Source: Anaerolineaceae bacterium
GTDB taxonomy: Bacteria; Chloroflexota; Anaerolineae; Aggregatilineales; Phototrophicaceae
Direction of reading: 5' to 3'
Length of the DNA stretch: 64,000 bases
Assembly (NCBI GenBank): GCA_002699585.1
Contig: PABP01000014.1
Coordinates: 620,001-684,000, forward strand
The notes beneath the pieces are model-generated. The model did no database searches and was not told where the DNA came from. It saw nothing but the letters and a program-made list of their open reading frames with translations. Below are positions 49,718-58,271 of this stretch, piece after piece. Every line of letters begins with the position of its first letter. Within the stretch, counting starts at the first letter, position 1. Position numbers and translations under genes: made by a program.

Positions 49718-50335
49718 CTATGCCTCACTCACTGGATGCCGAATCACCGTTTTGAGCTTTTCTGGCGCGGTTTTACGCGCATCTGACAGATAGATCTCAT
49801 GGTGCTTGGCCCGATGCACATAGCCATTGTCTGCCATGAATGCATGTAACCGCTTAATCGTCGGCTCCTCCGCACTGTATGGCCCGATGTGCATAATCTG
49901 CGCACTAAGTCCTTCCTCGTAACGCTCATAACGCACCTGATCCAACGGCAAACCCAGCTTCTTTTTGGCGACAGCTTCCTTGGCCTGCTCGACCATCTGC
50001 TCCGTGACGAAATCCGGTAAGCGGATCATCAGCGTCCAGATGAACTTGTCTTTGTAATTTTCATCGCCTTCGATGGGTGCGCCTGTTTCAAACCACCAGA
50101 GACCCTCTAAGGGCATCACCGTAAATGGCTGGCCATCTGCTTTGCAGATCGCCCGCACACCATACGCCAGCGGATACAGCGTTTCGATAGCGGTCTGGTA
50201 TTCGGGCGCGGTATTCGGGTTGCCCTGGCCATCGATCATCAGATAGTGCATCGGCGGCACATTTACCAGCACCGGGTCGGTCGGCGGGGTATATAGAGCC
50301 TTGTCTGTTTTCTTCATGTCGAGGTTTGCTGCCAT
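49718..50335 (-). CDS. GyrI-like small-molecule-binding protein
   Basis: 205 residues. The order LVNVPPMHYLMIDGQGNPN, YQTAIETLYPLAYGVRAICK, FTVMPLEGLWWFETG and AQIMHIGPYSAEEPTIKRLHAFM is that of the GyrI-like effector-binding fold found in stand-alone proteins and in AraC/MerR regulators. The ligand is unknown. No DNA-binding domain is attached. GGAGG eight bases before the ATG supports the start. Confidence 0.88.
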   Translation of the reverse strand: MAANLDMKKTDKALYTPPTDPVLVNVPPMHYLMIDGQGNPNTAPEYQTAIETLYPLAYGVRAICKADGQPFTVMPLEGLWWFETGAPIEGDENYKDKFIWTLMIRLPDFVTEQMVEQAKEAVAKKKLGLPLDQVRYERYEEGLSAQIMHIGPYSAEEPTIKRLHAFMADNGYVHRAKHHEIYLSDARKTAPEKLKTVIRHPVSEA

Positions 50336-50472
50336 TGTTTTGCCTCCAGGTGGATGTCTTATAGAACTATCCTCAGCATACGCCCAATCCCTGACATCCT
50401 ATGTCAACAATAGGAGCAAAGCGTTTTTCACCTCAGAGACCACAGAGAAAATAGGTTCAGGAAGGGTGGTTT

Positions 50473-50494
50473 CGTAGGGCCGCAGTATGCGTCC
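50473..50494. repeat. REP-like palindrome, family B (degenerate)
   Basis: GTAGGGCCGCAGTATGCGTCC retains the family B plan with several changes and one lost base pair near the centre. Confidence 0.5.
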
Positions 50495-50538
50495 GCTTGT
50501 TACCTGGATTGAGTTGAGGATACAGGATCGAACTCGAG

Positions 50539-50563
50539 GTAGGGGCACAATATATTGTGCCCG
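50539..50563. repeat. REP-like palindrome, family A (truncated right arm)
   Basis: It matches the first 24 bases of the 28-base palindrome and then breaks off after GTGCCC. It lies 29 bases after the Crp/Fnr-gene stop on the minus strand. Confidence 0.75.
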
Positions 50564-50592
50564 TTGCTGTTTGCTGGGCGCTGAAAGTTAAC

Positions 50593-51288
50593 TTACCGCT
50601 TCACATGCTCCACGATGGGCATTTCGTTGGTTTCGGCCAGGTACTCCAGGCCATCATGGTCCGCGATATACACCTGACGACCATCCTTGCGCAGCAAGTT
50701 GGCATTCAACAGGGCACGCAAGGCACGCCCCACGACTTCGCGCGTGGTCCCCAGGATGCTGGCAATTTCTTCCTGGGTAAGGGTAGTTGGCGCTTCGCAG
50801 ATCGTATCGGCGTAGGTACTTTCGTACAAAAATAGCTTGGCCAGCCGCGAGGGAATCGTGCGGAAGGTCATATCTTCCAGGCGCTCGATGTACTTGCGAT
50901 TGACCTGTGCCAGCGCCTGGACGTAATTTTGCAGCAGGTCGCGCTCATTAGCCAGCAGCTCCATGAGCGGCTCATGGCCGATGCGCATGACGACAGCCGC
51001 CGTCACAGCCACCGCGTTATACGGATTGACGCCGCCATCCACAGCCGATACTTCGTTAAATGTCGTTGGGGGGCGTAGCAGGCTGAGGGTATGCATACGG
51101 CCTTCCGGACTGATGCGATAAATGCGCACCATCCCATCCACCACCACATGGAGTCCCGCACAGGCTTCAGCTTCGTTGAAGATGGTTGCACCGGCCTGGT
51201 ACGTGTGGCGATGTGCCGCGTCTGACAGACGATGGCTGACTTCGGGTCCGATGCCAACAAAGCAGGGCACACTGGCCCAATCAATCAT
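50593..51288 (-). CDS. Crp/Fnr-family transcriptional regulator
   Basis: 231 residues. The cyclic-nucleotide-binding-type beta barrel (about 25-115, with AGATIFNEAEACAGLHVVVDG and RMHTLSLLRPPTTFNEVSAVDG in pieces) joins a long dimer helix and a C-terminal winged helix with LTQEEIASILGTTREVVGRALRAL as recognition region. No N-terminal iron-sulfur cysteine set is present, so an FNR-type oxygen sensor is unlikely. The effector is unknown. A TATAAT lies on the minus strand at 51325-51330, 37 bases before the ATG. Confidence 0.9.
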   Translation of the reverse strand: MIDWASVPCFVGIGPEVSHRLSDAAHRHTYQAGATIFNEAEACAGLHVVVDGMVRIYRISPEGRMHTLSLLRPPTTFNEVSAVDGGVNPYNAVAVTAAVVMRIGHEPLMELLANERDLLQNYVQALAQVNRKYIERLEDMTFRTIPSRLAKLFLYESTYADTICEAPTTLTQEEIASILGTTREVVGRALRALLNANLLRKDGRQVYIADHDGLEYLAETNEMPIVEHVKR

Positions 51289-51394
51289 AAGAGTTTACTC
51301 ACACACTCAGTAGATTATGCTGCCATTATAGCCAATATAGCGCAGGTCTGGCCTCAATGGTATGCCGGAACTCATGTGTTCTTAAGCGGGAAAA

Positions 51395-52126
51395 TTAGCT
51401 CGCTACCCAGCGCTCGATGAGCCAATCGGCATTGGGCAAGCCGACTTCTCGCATCTGCTGATGGTATGATTTGGCATCATACGGCAGCCGGAAAAACTGC
51501 ACATTCACATCATGTGACTGTGTCAAATCGAGGATAGCATATTCCGCATAAGAAACAGGCCGATTCCCCTCTGGGTCAGGTTCCCAGGCCAGGCCAACGC
51601 TGCCCGGGTTGATGAGCATTTTATCGCCCCAGCGGCGTAGCATCTGCGCGTGCGTATGGCCGCCGACGTAAACATGGGCGTCAAAATGGGCCAACATAGA
51701 CTTGAGTTGGCTTTCCGGCGTATCGATAGCGATGCCTTCATCGAAGTTACGAGGCGAGCCGTGGTAACACAAGACGCGCATCCCGTATTCGTAGATGCTC
51801 AGGTGCGGCGTAAATCCGGCGATAAATGCTTTGTCGTCTTTGCTGAGTTGCTCAGCAGCCCACAGGCTGGTGGCATGATAATATGCGCCGATGCCATCAG
51901 GCGACTTATACAGATCCGTGTCGAGGATAAAGGCATCCATGTTGCCCATAATCACCGGGCAGCCCAGGTCTCGGATGCGCTGCAAGGCTTCTTGCGGGCA
52001 GGCCCCGTTGGCGACGACATCGCCCAAACAAACAATCTGATCTGGCGATTGTGCATGCAAATGTGCCAGCACCGTGTCTAACGCTAGCACATTACCATGC
52101 ACATCGCTCAGTAAAGCCAGTCTCAT
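51395..52126 (-). CDS. Calcineurin-like metallophosphoesterase
   Basis: 243 residues. The metal-binding motifs are in order: LLSDVHGNVLALD, VCLGDVVANGACP, VIMGNMDAF, LCYHGSPRN and VYVGGHTHAQML. This is the YfcE/MJ0936-like group of phosphodiesterases. The ATG follows directly after the stop codon of the upstream gene (TAGATG on the minus strand), so the two are translationally coupled. The natural substrate is unknown. Confidence 0.92.
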   Translation of the reverse strand: MRLALLSDVHGNVLALDTVLAHLHAQSPDQIVCLGDVVANGACPQEALQRIRDLGCPVIMGNMDAFILDTDLYKSPDGIGAYYHATSLWAAEQLSKDDKAFIAGFTPHLSIYEYGMRVLCYHGSPRNFDEGIAIDTPESQLKSMLAHFDAHVYVGGHTHAQMLRRWGDKMLINPGSVGLAWEPDPEGNRPVSYAEYAILDLTQSHDVNVQFFRLPYDAKSYHQQMREVGLPNADWLIERWVAS

Positions 52127-52534
52127 CTAGATAAAGGATGCCATCAGAACCAGTGCTACCATCAGCACGGCCGCTAACAAGAACATATTGCGCAGATCGC
52201 GCAGCACGAAGCCGTATTCGGCTTGCAGGTCTTCGTTATCAGGGAAGACGGTCGGGTGGGCCAGCGCGTCTTCGATCTGGTACGTTTCTGGCTCGGAACG
52301 GCGCTTTTTGCGCGTATCCAATTGCACACTGCCTGTCGACCGCGCGCGTGTGCGGCGGGCGGGGCGGGTATCTTTGGGCTTGCTGGGTGACTTTGGGGCC
52401 GCCTGCGCTTTAACAGGCTCTTCCTCAATTTCTTCGACAGGCTCTTCGACGGGTAATCCCGCTTGCTGGCGTGCTCTGTCGAGCGTGGCCTGCGGGATAT
52501 TCGGCTTATTGCCCTTCTTGCGACGTTTTGACAT
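52127..52534 (-). CDS. Small tail-anchored protein, coupled to the phosphoesterase
   Basis: 135 residues from MSKRRKKGNKPNIPQA at 52534. It is very basic at the N terminus, then acidic (EEPVEEIEEEPVKAQ), then basic again (RPARRTRARSTGS), with one C-terminal hydrophobic segment (MFLLAAVLMVALVLMASFI). It thus looks like a cytoplasmic, low-complexity protein held by its C-terminal tail in the membrane. No family is recognised. The stop is adjacent to the phosphoesterase start. Confidence 0.7.
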   Translation of the reverse strand: MSKRRKKGNKPNIPQATLDRARQQAGLPVEEPVEEIEEEPVKAQAAPKSPSKPKDTRPARRTRARSTGSVQLDTRKKRRSEPETYQIEDALAHPTVFPDNEDLQAEYGFVLRDLRNMFLLAAVLMVALVLMASFI

Positions 52535-52624
52535 GATGTTTAACCTCGGTCCGTAACACCGATGCCAATGAGTCGGCATTACGTTTCATTATGGTTTGTA
52601 AGTATAGCGCATTTCAGGCGCGGG

Positions 52625-53692
52625 TCAAAAGTCAATTCGGTCCGCGTAGACGATATAGCGCTGGGTATTCACCTGATAAGGATAGCAGGAAATTAGCGTA
52701 ACCATAGGCTTTCCCTGCGATTGCATCACATGCACATCATCCGGCGACACAATGTCCATGCCACTGACGCGATATGTGAAGATTTGCTTGTCAGTCACGA
52801 CCTCGAATTCCATCCCGACTTCGAGTTGGTCGATGTGTCTGAACAACTCGCCGAAGATGTCGTTATGCGCGGCCAGCACCAGATTACCGCTTTCATTTTC
52901 TGGCTTAACGCCATTCAGCACCTGGCCGACGCCCTGCCGCAGCGCTTCCCAGTCCGTCCCCTGCACGATGGGCGCTTCAATATTGATGTCTGGGATGCGG
53001 ATGAACTTGGCTGTGGACGCCGTAGGCGCTGTACGGACGAAGTTCTGCGGCACATACACCTGGTCCGCTACCAGATATTCCAACCCCTGCGGCAACTCGG
53101 AGAAGTTAAACGAACTGTTGCCCTCAATCGGTGGGGTATGACCACCGGGCAGCACCATATCCGTCAGTCGTTGGACCTGCGGCGTGGGTTCGATGGTGGG
53201 CATCGCCGCCCGGAGAATATCGGCCGCATCTGCCTGCACCTGGGCCGTTTCTGCCTGTAAGTTACCTATGCTCTGGGCCATCGCGGCCCCTAATCCGACT
53301 AGCCCGACCACAGCGATGATTTCCACCAGCAGCATGCTGCGATTGACGAACGTGCGCCAGATATGCTGGTCGGCGTCGTTTTTGCGCTTGGCGAACTCCG
53401 GCGGCTCGACTTCATCGTCGAACGCTGGCTCGGCTGGTCCCAATTGACGCGATTCCGGCTTCAGGTCGATGGTCTGCGCGGGCAGCCCATTCGGATCGCT
53501 AAAATCCATCTCATCCAGAATCGACAGGGGGTCAGGCGGCTGGGGAGGTGGCGTTGGCGGGTTGGAATCGATGATGCGGCCTGCATCTTTCATACGTTGC
53601 AGGCGCGTTTGCCGTTCCTGACGTCGTTTGATCGCCAGGGCGCGTTCTAATTCGGCAACGGTCATCTGGTCGATGCTGCGTTTATCGGCCAT
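52625..53692 (-). CDS. Membrane-anchored sortase
   Basis: 355 residues. A charged, proline-rich cytoplasmic N terminus (about 1-110) precedes one transmembrane helix (SMLLVEIIAVVGLVGLGAAMA) and a sortase beta barrel. The catalytic residues are His276 in LVLAAHNDIFG, Cys336 in VTLISCYPYQ and Arg345 in NTQRYIVYADRI, in the right order. The substrate-entry strand is FIRIPDINIEAPIVQGTDW. Sortases of this class D/E type join secreted proteins to surface structures. The long N-terminal extension is unusual. A substrate with a sorting motif is not seen in this window, although the C terminus of the subtilase is out of view. Confidence 0.88.
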   Translation of the reverse strand: MADKRSIDQMTVAELERALAIKRRQERQTRLQRMKDAGRIIDSNPPTPPPQPPDPLSILDEMDFSDPNGLPAQTIDLKPESRQLGPAEPAFDDEVEPPEFAKRKNDADQHIWRTFVNRSMLLVEIIAVVGLVGLGAAMAQSIGNLQAETAQVQADAADILRAAMPTIEPTPQVQRLTDMVLPGGHTPPIEGNSSFNFSELPQGLEYLVADQVYVPQNFVRTAPTASTAKFIRIPDINIEAPIVQGTDWEALRQGVGQVLNGVKPENESGNLVLAAHNDIFGELFRHIDQLEVGMEFEVVTDKQIFTYRVSGMDIVSPDDVHVMQSQGKPMVTLISCYPYQVNTQRYIVYADRIDF

Positions 53693-54017
53693 AGGACTCT
53701 AACTAACTCAACTCAACGTGGACGATTAGCATAACAATACAGGTGCAACAACATGCTCTCTGAAAAGGGAAAACCTCAATCGCATTATACAACCACCCGG
53801 ACAGCGTGCAATATCATAAGCCTTAATATCATAAGCTGCTGTCTGAGGGCATGAGATGGGCTGTCGGCTGATAAATAGCAAAAATGGTCCGTAGCGACGC
53901 TGCCCGCTGCGTCAGACGTACTTGCATGAGCGCCAAACGTCTGTTTCGATTTGTGTCACTTGCTCAATGGCGGGTATGATTAGGGATATCGACAACACCG
54001 TATCAGAGGGAAACCCA
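53693..54017. other. Divergent intergenic region
   Basis: 325 bases between the sortase and PPOX genes. A degenerate family B palindrome lies at about 53891-53913 (GACGC TGCCCGCT GCGTC). A promoter candidate is listed separately. No gene is supported. Confidence 0.5.
53951..53980 (+). promoter_or_regulatory. Candidate promoter of the PPOX-family gene
   Basis: TTGTGT and TATGAT are 18 bases apart. The leader to the ATG at 54018 is about 30 bases, with AGAGGGAAACCC as ribosome-binding site. Confidence 0.45.
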
Positions 54018-54428
54018 ATGAGCGCACAGATTCCAGATAGCCACCGTGACCTTTTAGAAGGCCCAATTATCGTGTCGCTGGCGACCCATATGCCCGACGA
54101 TACCATCCAGGTGACGCCCGTCTGGTGCAGTTACGATGGCACCTACATTATCGTCAACGCCACCCGTGGCCGCCAGAAGCACAAGAACATGGTCGCACGG
54201 CCCAACGTCACCATCATGGCATTCGACCCACAAAACCAGTTCCGCTTTATCGAAGTGCGTGGTTTTGTCTCGAATATCACAACCGAAGGCGGCGGCGAAT
54301 CCATGAACGAGCTGGCGCTGCTCTATACGGGCAAACCCAAGCGCTACGGCATAGAAGCCCCTCCGCGTGCTGTCGATGAACGCGTGCTTTATTACATCAA
54401 ACCGGAGCGCGTCAACACCGGAGGCTAG
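54018..54428 (+). CDS. Pyridoxamine-5'-phosphate-oxidase-family (PPOX/F420-type) protein
   Basis: 136 residues from the ATG at 54018; a longer frame exists but the Shine-Dalgarno fixes this start. Features are DLLEGPIIVSLATHMPDDTIQVTPVWCSYD in pieces, TRGRQKHKNMVARPNVTIMAF and RFIEVRGFVSNIT. This is the split-barrel flavin- or F420-binding fold of the TIGR03618-like group. Such enzymes reduce or oxidise small substrates with FMN or F420. Which cofactor applies here is unclear. A terminator follows. Confidence 0.85.
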   Translation: MSAQIPDSHRDLLEGPIIVSLATHMPDDTIQVTPVWCSYDGTYIIVNATRGRQKHKNMVARPNVTIMAFDPQNQFRFIEVRGFVSNITTEGGGESMNELALLYTGKPKRYGIEAPPRAVDERVLYYIKPERVNTGG

Positions 54429-54433
54429 GCTCA

Positions 54434-54464
54434 AATGGTCCTGTTGTACAGGGGCAGGACCATT
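54434..54464 (+). terminator. Terminator after the PPOX-family gene
   Basis: AATGGTCCTG / CAGGACCATT with an 11-base loop, followed a few bases later by TTTTTGTTTT. Confidence 0.8.
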
Positions 54465-54625
54465 GGTTCGGGTTTTTGTTTTACAAAATGCGACAAGTGT
54501 GTAACAATACCTGCCCATGATAAAGGCCGTTTCCCCAAAAAGACTTATTAAAAAGCAATTCAACTATTGTTAAACTGTGCATACATTCTGTACTGACCGC
54601 TATACCCTAAGAGGAACAGCCATCC

Positions 54626-55630
54626 ATGGAAATTTGCGTGATCGAGGGCGACGGCATCGGCAAGGAAGTCATTCCGGCGGCGACCGAGGTTCTCAAAAGC
54701 CTAATCCCAGAATTAACCATCCTCACCGCGCGCGCTGGATGGGATGCCTTCACAGATTTGGGTGAAGCCCTGCCAGAGGAAGCTGTAACGCTTTCCAAAA
54801 AAGCCGGGGCGGTCCTGTTCGGGGCCTGTAGTTCACCCTCCTACCCGGTGGAAGGCTATGCATCGCCGATTGTGCGCCTGCGCCGTATCCTGAATACGCA
54901 CGCCAATCTGCGCCCGACCACCTACCTGCCCATCCCGACGGCCCGCGAGGGCGTCAACCTGCTCGTCGTCCGCGAGAATACCGAGGATGTCTACGGCGGT
55001 CAGGAACAGGTCGAAGAAGGCGGTGACCGCACGACAGCCTATAAAGTCATCACCCGCCAGGCGACCGAGCGTGTGGCTCATACGGCGTTCCGGCTGGCCC
55101 AGCAGTCCCATAGGGATCGCGTGACGGTTGTGCACAAAGCCAATGTGTTGCCACAAACCGATGGCTTGTTCCGGCGCGTGGCAATGGAAGTCGCCGAGCA
55201 ATACCCGGACATCGAAGTCGATGAACTGTTGGTTGATACCGCCGCTTACTGGATGGTCAAAGAGCCGACGCGCTTCGACATCATCCTGACGCCCAACCAG
55301 TACGGTGATATTTTGTCCGACATGGCAGCCGCCTGGGGCGGTGGCCTGGGTGTCGCGCCTGCGCTGAATCTGGGCGAGGGTGTCGCCATTGCCGAACCCG
55401 TTCATGGCTCCGCGCCGGATATTGCCGGACGTGGCATCGCCAACCCCACCGCATCCATCCTCAGTTTGGCCATGTTGGTGCGCTACTACTGGGGCATGAA
55501 CGAAGAGGCCGAGCGCATGGAACAGGCCGTCTATCGTACCCTGGATGAAGGCAACTATACCGCCGACCTGCGTCCCGACGGCAACATATCGACCGAAGAA
55601 TTTACCCAGCAGATCATCAATCACCTGTAG
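54626..55630 (+). CDS. Isocitrate/homoisocitrate/isopropylmalate-type dehydrogenase
   Basis: 334 residues, the same length as Thermus homoisocitrate dehydrogenase. The order EICVIEGDGIGKEVIPAA, SPIVRLRRILNTHANLRP, VVRENTEDVYGGQEQ, HKANVLPQTDGLFRR, TRFDIILTPNQYGDILSD and EPVHGSAPDIAGRGIANPTA shows a complete beta-decarboxylating dehydrogenase. The RLRRILNTHANLRP stretch resembles the substrate loop RYLRRRLDLYANVRP of homoisocitrate dehydrogenase more than that of leuB, but NTEDVY is isocitrate-like. The substrate (isocitrate, homoisocitrate or isopropylmalate) is therefore open, and no lysine or leucine genes stand nearby. GAGGAACAGCC is a good ribosome-binding site. Confidence 0.88.
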   Translation: MEICVIEGDGIGKEVIPAATEVLKSLIPELTILTARAGWDAFTDLGEALPEEAVTLSKKAGAVLFGACSSPSYPVEGYASPIVRLRRILNTHANLRPTTYLPIPTAREGVNLLVVRENTEDVYGGQEQVEEGGDRTTAYKVITRQATERVAHTAFRLAQQSHRDRVTVVHKANVLPQTDGLFRRVAMEVAEQYPDIEVDELLVDTAAYWMVKEPTRFDIILTPNQYGDILSDMAAAWGGGLGVAPALNLGEGVAIAEPVHGSAPDIAGRGIANPTASILSLAMLVRYYWGMNEEAERMEQAVYRTLDEGNYTADLRPDGNISTEEFTQQIINHL

Positions 55631-55660
55631 CCCCGGCACATACAGAAACAGACATTAAAC

Positions 55661-55694
55661 AAAAAACAGGCGCCCATGTGGATGCCTGTTTTTT
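55661..55694 (+). terminator. Terminator after the dehydrogenase
   Basis: AAAAAACAGGC / GCCTGTTTTTT with a 12-base loop, followed by TTAATTG. Confidence 0.9.
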
Positions 55695-55797
55695 TAATTG
55701 ATTAGTTAAATACCTTTGCTGCAATGAAGCCCCTAAGAGAGGCTTCCTTCCTCCTTTGGGGGAAGGACTGAGGATGAGGGTCTCTTGTGTGCTGGGT

Positions 55798-56619
55798 TTA
55801 CGACCCGCCGCTGCGGCGCTGCGCCTCTTCTTCTTCCTGATACGACAGCAGATCATCCAGCGACATCTTCGGCAGTTGGTTTTCCGCCATGACCGCCCGT
55901 AGCTCCGTATTGATTTCGCCATCTTCGCCAATGTGACGGCCAATGTCCGCGCTGGTCGCCTCGGAAAACTGAAATTGATGCACAGCCAGCACCACATCAT
56001 CGGCACTCACGCGCATCTGCCAGTTCCCGTCGAGGTTAGTCTCATCGTGGACAGGTAAGCGTGCCGCTGGCGTGATGAAGTTACGGCCTCGTTCCAGGTT
56101 GTGTGCCTCTTCTTTGGTGAAGAGCACATTCCCGGCCATATCCATGACTTCAAACTTGACGCGGCCTACGGCTTTTTCCGGTAGGCGCAGTTGGACGAAG
56201 GGTTGCACATAGTCGATGTCATCCGGCAGGGACCAGGTGCGGAACACCGTTGGTGGCTCCTGTCCCCGGAAGACCATCACGCCTATATCCACCGCCAGCA
56301 CCTGGACCGTATCCGGGTCCAGTCCGGCGCGCGTAACCGCTTCTAGCGCATGGCGATAAACGGGTTCGCTCTGTGCCTGACGATGCTCACGGCTTTCAAG
56401 CTCACCCCATTCACGCTCGCGTTCCAGGGCATAATCTTCGTCATCATAGGCCCCAATCGCCTGATTGAGTTGGTTGTTATCGAACTGCCGGACCAAAAAC
56501 AGCAAGACGATCAGGATCATCACGACCAGACCGGCGCTTTCTGCCAGGGCGACTGCGCCCAACATCAACAGGATGAAGGCCAGCAGTAAGGTGTTTCGGT
56601 TGTTGGAATCGATATTCAT
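55798..56619 (-). CDS. Hypothetical membrane-anchored protein, second of a paralogous pair
   Basis: 273 residues. Two N-terminal helices (NTLLLAFILLMLGAVALAES, LVVMILIVLLFLVRQF) are followed by a charged linker and a beta domain (about 105-240) with VLAVDIGVMVFRG, YVQPFVQLRLPEKA, VKFEVMDMAGNVLF and WQMRVSADDVVLAVHQFQFSE. It shares this plan with the gene directly upstream, as well as the length. The start overlaps the Shine-Dalgarno GGAGAT inside that gene's end, six bases after its stop. Function unknown; the beta domain looks like an immunoglobulin-type fold facing the cytoplasm or outside. Confidence 0.72.
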   Translation of the reverse strand: MNIDSNNRNTLLLAFILLMLGAVALAESAGLVVMILIVLLFLVRQFDNNQLNQAIGAYDDEDYALEREREWGELESREHRQAQSEPVYRHALEAVTRAGLDPDTVQVLAVDIGVMVFRGQEPPTVFRTWSLPDDIDYVQPFVQLRLPEKAVGRVKFEVMDMAGNVLFTKEEAHNLERGRNFITPAARLPVHDETNLDGNWQMRVSADDVVLAVHQFQFSEATSADIGRHIGEDGEINTELRAVMAENQLPKMSLDDLLSYQEEEEAQRRSGGS

Positions 56620-56625
56620 AGAGGT

Positions 56626-57447
56626 TTATCTCCGGCGGCGGGATCGGCTGCTGGTCGGGCGCGGGCTGGCGGGTTGTGAACTGCGCTGACTGGCATCATT
56701 TTGCAGCAATTCTTGAAGTCGCAGCGGCACTTCTTCCGGTTCTTCGTCGATGACATCGTACTGGCTGCTGCTGTAATCACCGGATAAGCGACGGTTGCGC
56801 TCGTTCAGCGATGGCGCGAGACTGAAGTTCTGGATGCTGACGAGATTGCCATCAACGTACGTCCGCAGGTCCCAATCACCAGCTCCTTGAATGTCGCTGT
56901 TACCAGCCAGCGGCAAATGATGGTCCGCCATGATGCTCATCTCGCCCTCACGTAGGAAAGACCGCATCTCATGGATGTACATTTCTTCGCCAAATTGGTT
57001 GCAAATTTCAAAGCGAATGCGCGCAGTCCGCTCGGCTTCTGACGGATCGACGTATAGCGTCACGAAGGGCCGCACGCCATCATCATCTTTGGAGACGTTG
57101 CGCGTCCGGCGCATGGCCATGCCTTCATAGCTGCTCTGGATGGCGATCAGGCCGACGTCCAGCAGCATCAAATTGTTATTCACATAACCGCCGCGGGCTT
57201 TGGCGCGTTCGGTGGCTTCCTTGGCTTGCGGGCTAACCCGCTGCCGGATCGGTGCGCGGCGGATGGCATCAATGAGGCTCTCGCGCTCTGGGCCGAGTTC
57301 AACCGTTGAGGCGACCATTGCAATCGCAAAAATGCCGAGCAAGAGTGCCTGCACCGGGGGCGTCGCCGCCCCTGCCAGCAGCGCAAACGCGATGACCATA
57401 CCCAGCGCTGTCAGCCATGCCGTGTTGCGTCTTTTCAAACGAATCAT
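56626..57447 (-). CDS. Hypothetical membrane-anchored protein, first of a paralogous pair
   Basis: 273 residues. Two helices (WLTALGMVIAFALLAGAA, ALLLGIFAIAMVASTVEL) precede the same beta domain as in the next gene: MLLDVGLIAIQSS, GVRPFVTLYVDPSEA, IRFEICNQFGEEMYIHEM and WDLRTYVDGNLVSIQNFSL. The C terminus is low-complexity, rich in serine, proline and arginine (SQPASPRPTSSRSRRRR). Aligned blocks show a clear gene duplication. Six bases separate the two genes. No known family is recognised. Confidence 0.72.
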   Translation of the reverse strand: MIRLKRRNTAWLTALGMVIAFALLAGAATPPVQALLLGIFAIAMVASTVELGPERESLIDAIRRAPIRQRVSPQAKEATERAKARGGYVNNNLMLLDVGLIAIQSSYEGMAMRRTRNVSKDDDGVRPFVTLYVDPSEAERTARIRFEICNQFGEEMYIHEMRSFLREGEMSIMADHHLPLAGNSDIQGAGDWDLRTYVDGNLVSIQNFSLAPSLNERNRRLSGDYSSSQYDVIDEEPEEVPLRLQELLQNDASQRSSQPASPRPTSSRSRRRR

Positions 57448-57858
57448 AGAGAACCTGGCGTCTTTTTTCTGGTTATCCCATCAATCCTATCACACAGCCC
57501 ACTTAGCTGCTGTTAGACGATGGTCGTTGTCAAGATAATGTTCGTTTTGGATCAATGAAATAGTTGATTTACGGGTGATGCCCATGTGGTGATGCGAAAG
57601 CGAGTGACGATAAACAATCATCCCTGCCTACAGCGATGCAGACCAACCATCTCCCTGTACAAAACGTACATTAACATTATATACGAGCTTTGGCCAATAT
57701 GGTTCCGACCATATCAGAATTACATCAATCTCCGATGAAAATCCGCTTATACGGAGGGGAATGAGCAGGTTATGCGGCACGAGTCCGTCGTTACGCTGGG
57801 TATTAGCGGGATAGGGCACGGTTTTGCATGGCCCGCACCCTATCGCTCAATCTCACAA
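57448..57858. other. Intergenic region without a clear gene
   Basis: 411 bases. A TTGACA is present on the minus strand at about 57530, but no -10 box at proper distance. A 63-codon minus-strand frame (57628-57819) has no ribosome-binding site and no recognisable content. Confidence 0.4.
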
Positions 57859-58200
57859 TTAGCCACCGATCTGGTCACCGGCGATGCCTGCACCGGGTAT
57901 GATGTAGGCGAAGAAGATCAGCACCATGAACAGCAGCAGCCAGACCAGCGCCAGCGGCCAGAAAAGACCCACCAACAGTGAGTTGACGATATCGCCCTGG
58001 AAGGCGAAGATGATCGGCTGGGCAATGAGGTCAGCGACGGGCACCGGCAGGCCACCCAACGCAATGGCTTCACCACGCATCTGCGTGACGATTTCGATGA
58101 CTTGCTGGCCTGCCACGATGCCAAAGAGCAGCGTCAGGGCAGCGACGATAGCTGCAATCAGCAAATAAACATACCACTTCATTGTGCCGAAGATCATCAT
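57859..58200 (-). CDS. Small hypothetical membrane protein
   Basis: 113 residues. Two or three hydrophobic segments (YLLIAAIVAALTLLFGIVAG and LALVWLLLFMVLIFFAYIIPG, with a weaker one around QPIIFAFQGDIVNSLLVGLFW) and hardly any soluble part. GGGAG nine bases before the ATG at 58200 supports the start. No family is recognised. The gene lies 70 bases downstream of the propeller gene on the same strand and may share its transcript. Confidence 0.65.
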   Translation of the reverse strand: MMIFGTMKWYVYLLIAAIVAALTLLFGIVAGQQVIEIVTQMRGEAIALGGLPVPVADLIAQPIIFAFQGDIVNSLLVGLFWPLALVWLLLFMVLIFFAYIIPGAGIAGDQIGG

Positions 58201-58271
58201 AAGCGAGAACTCCCTATCCCCATGAGGTGTAAGGGCTGCACAGTGTCATAACCATGCAGCCAGTATGTTCT

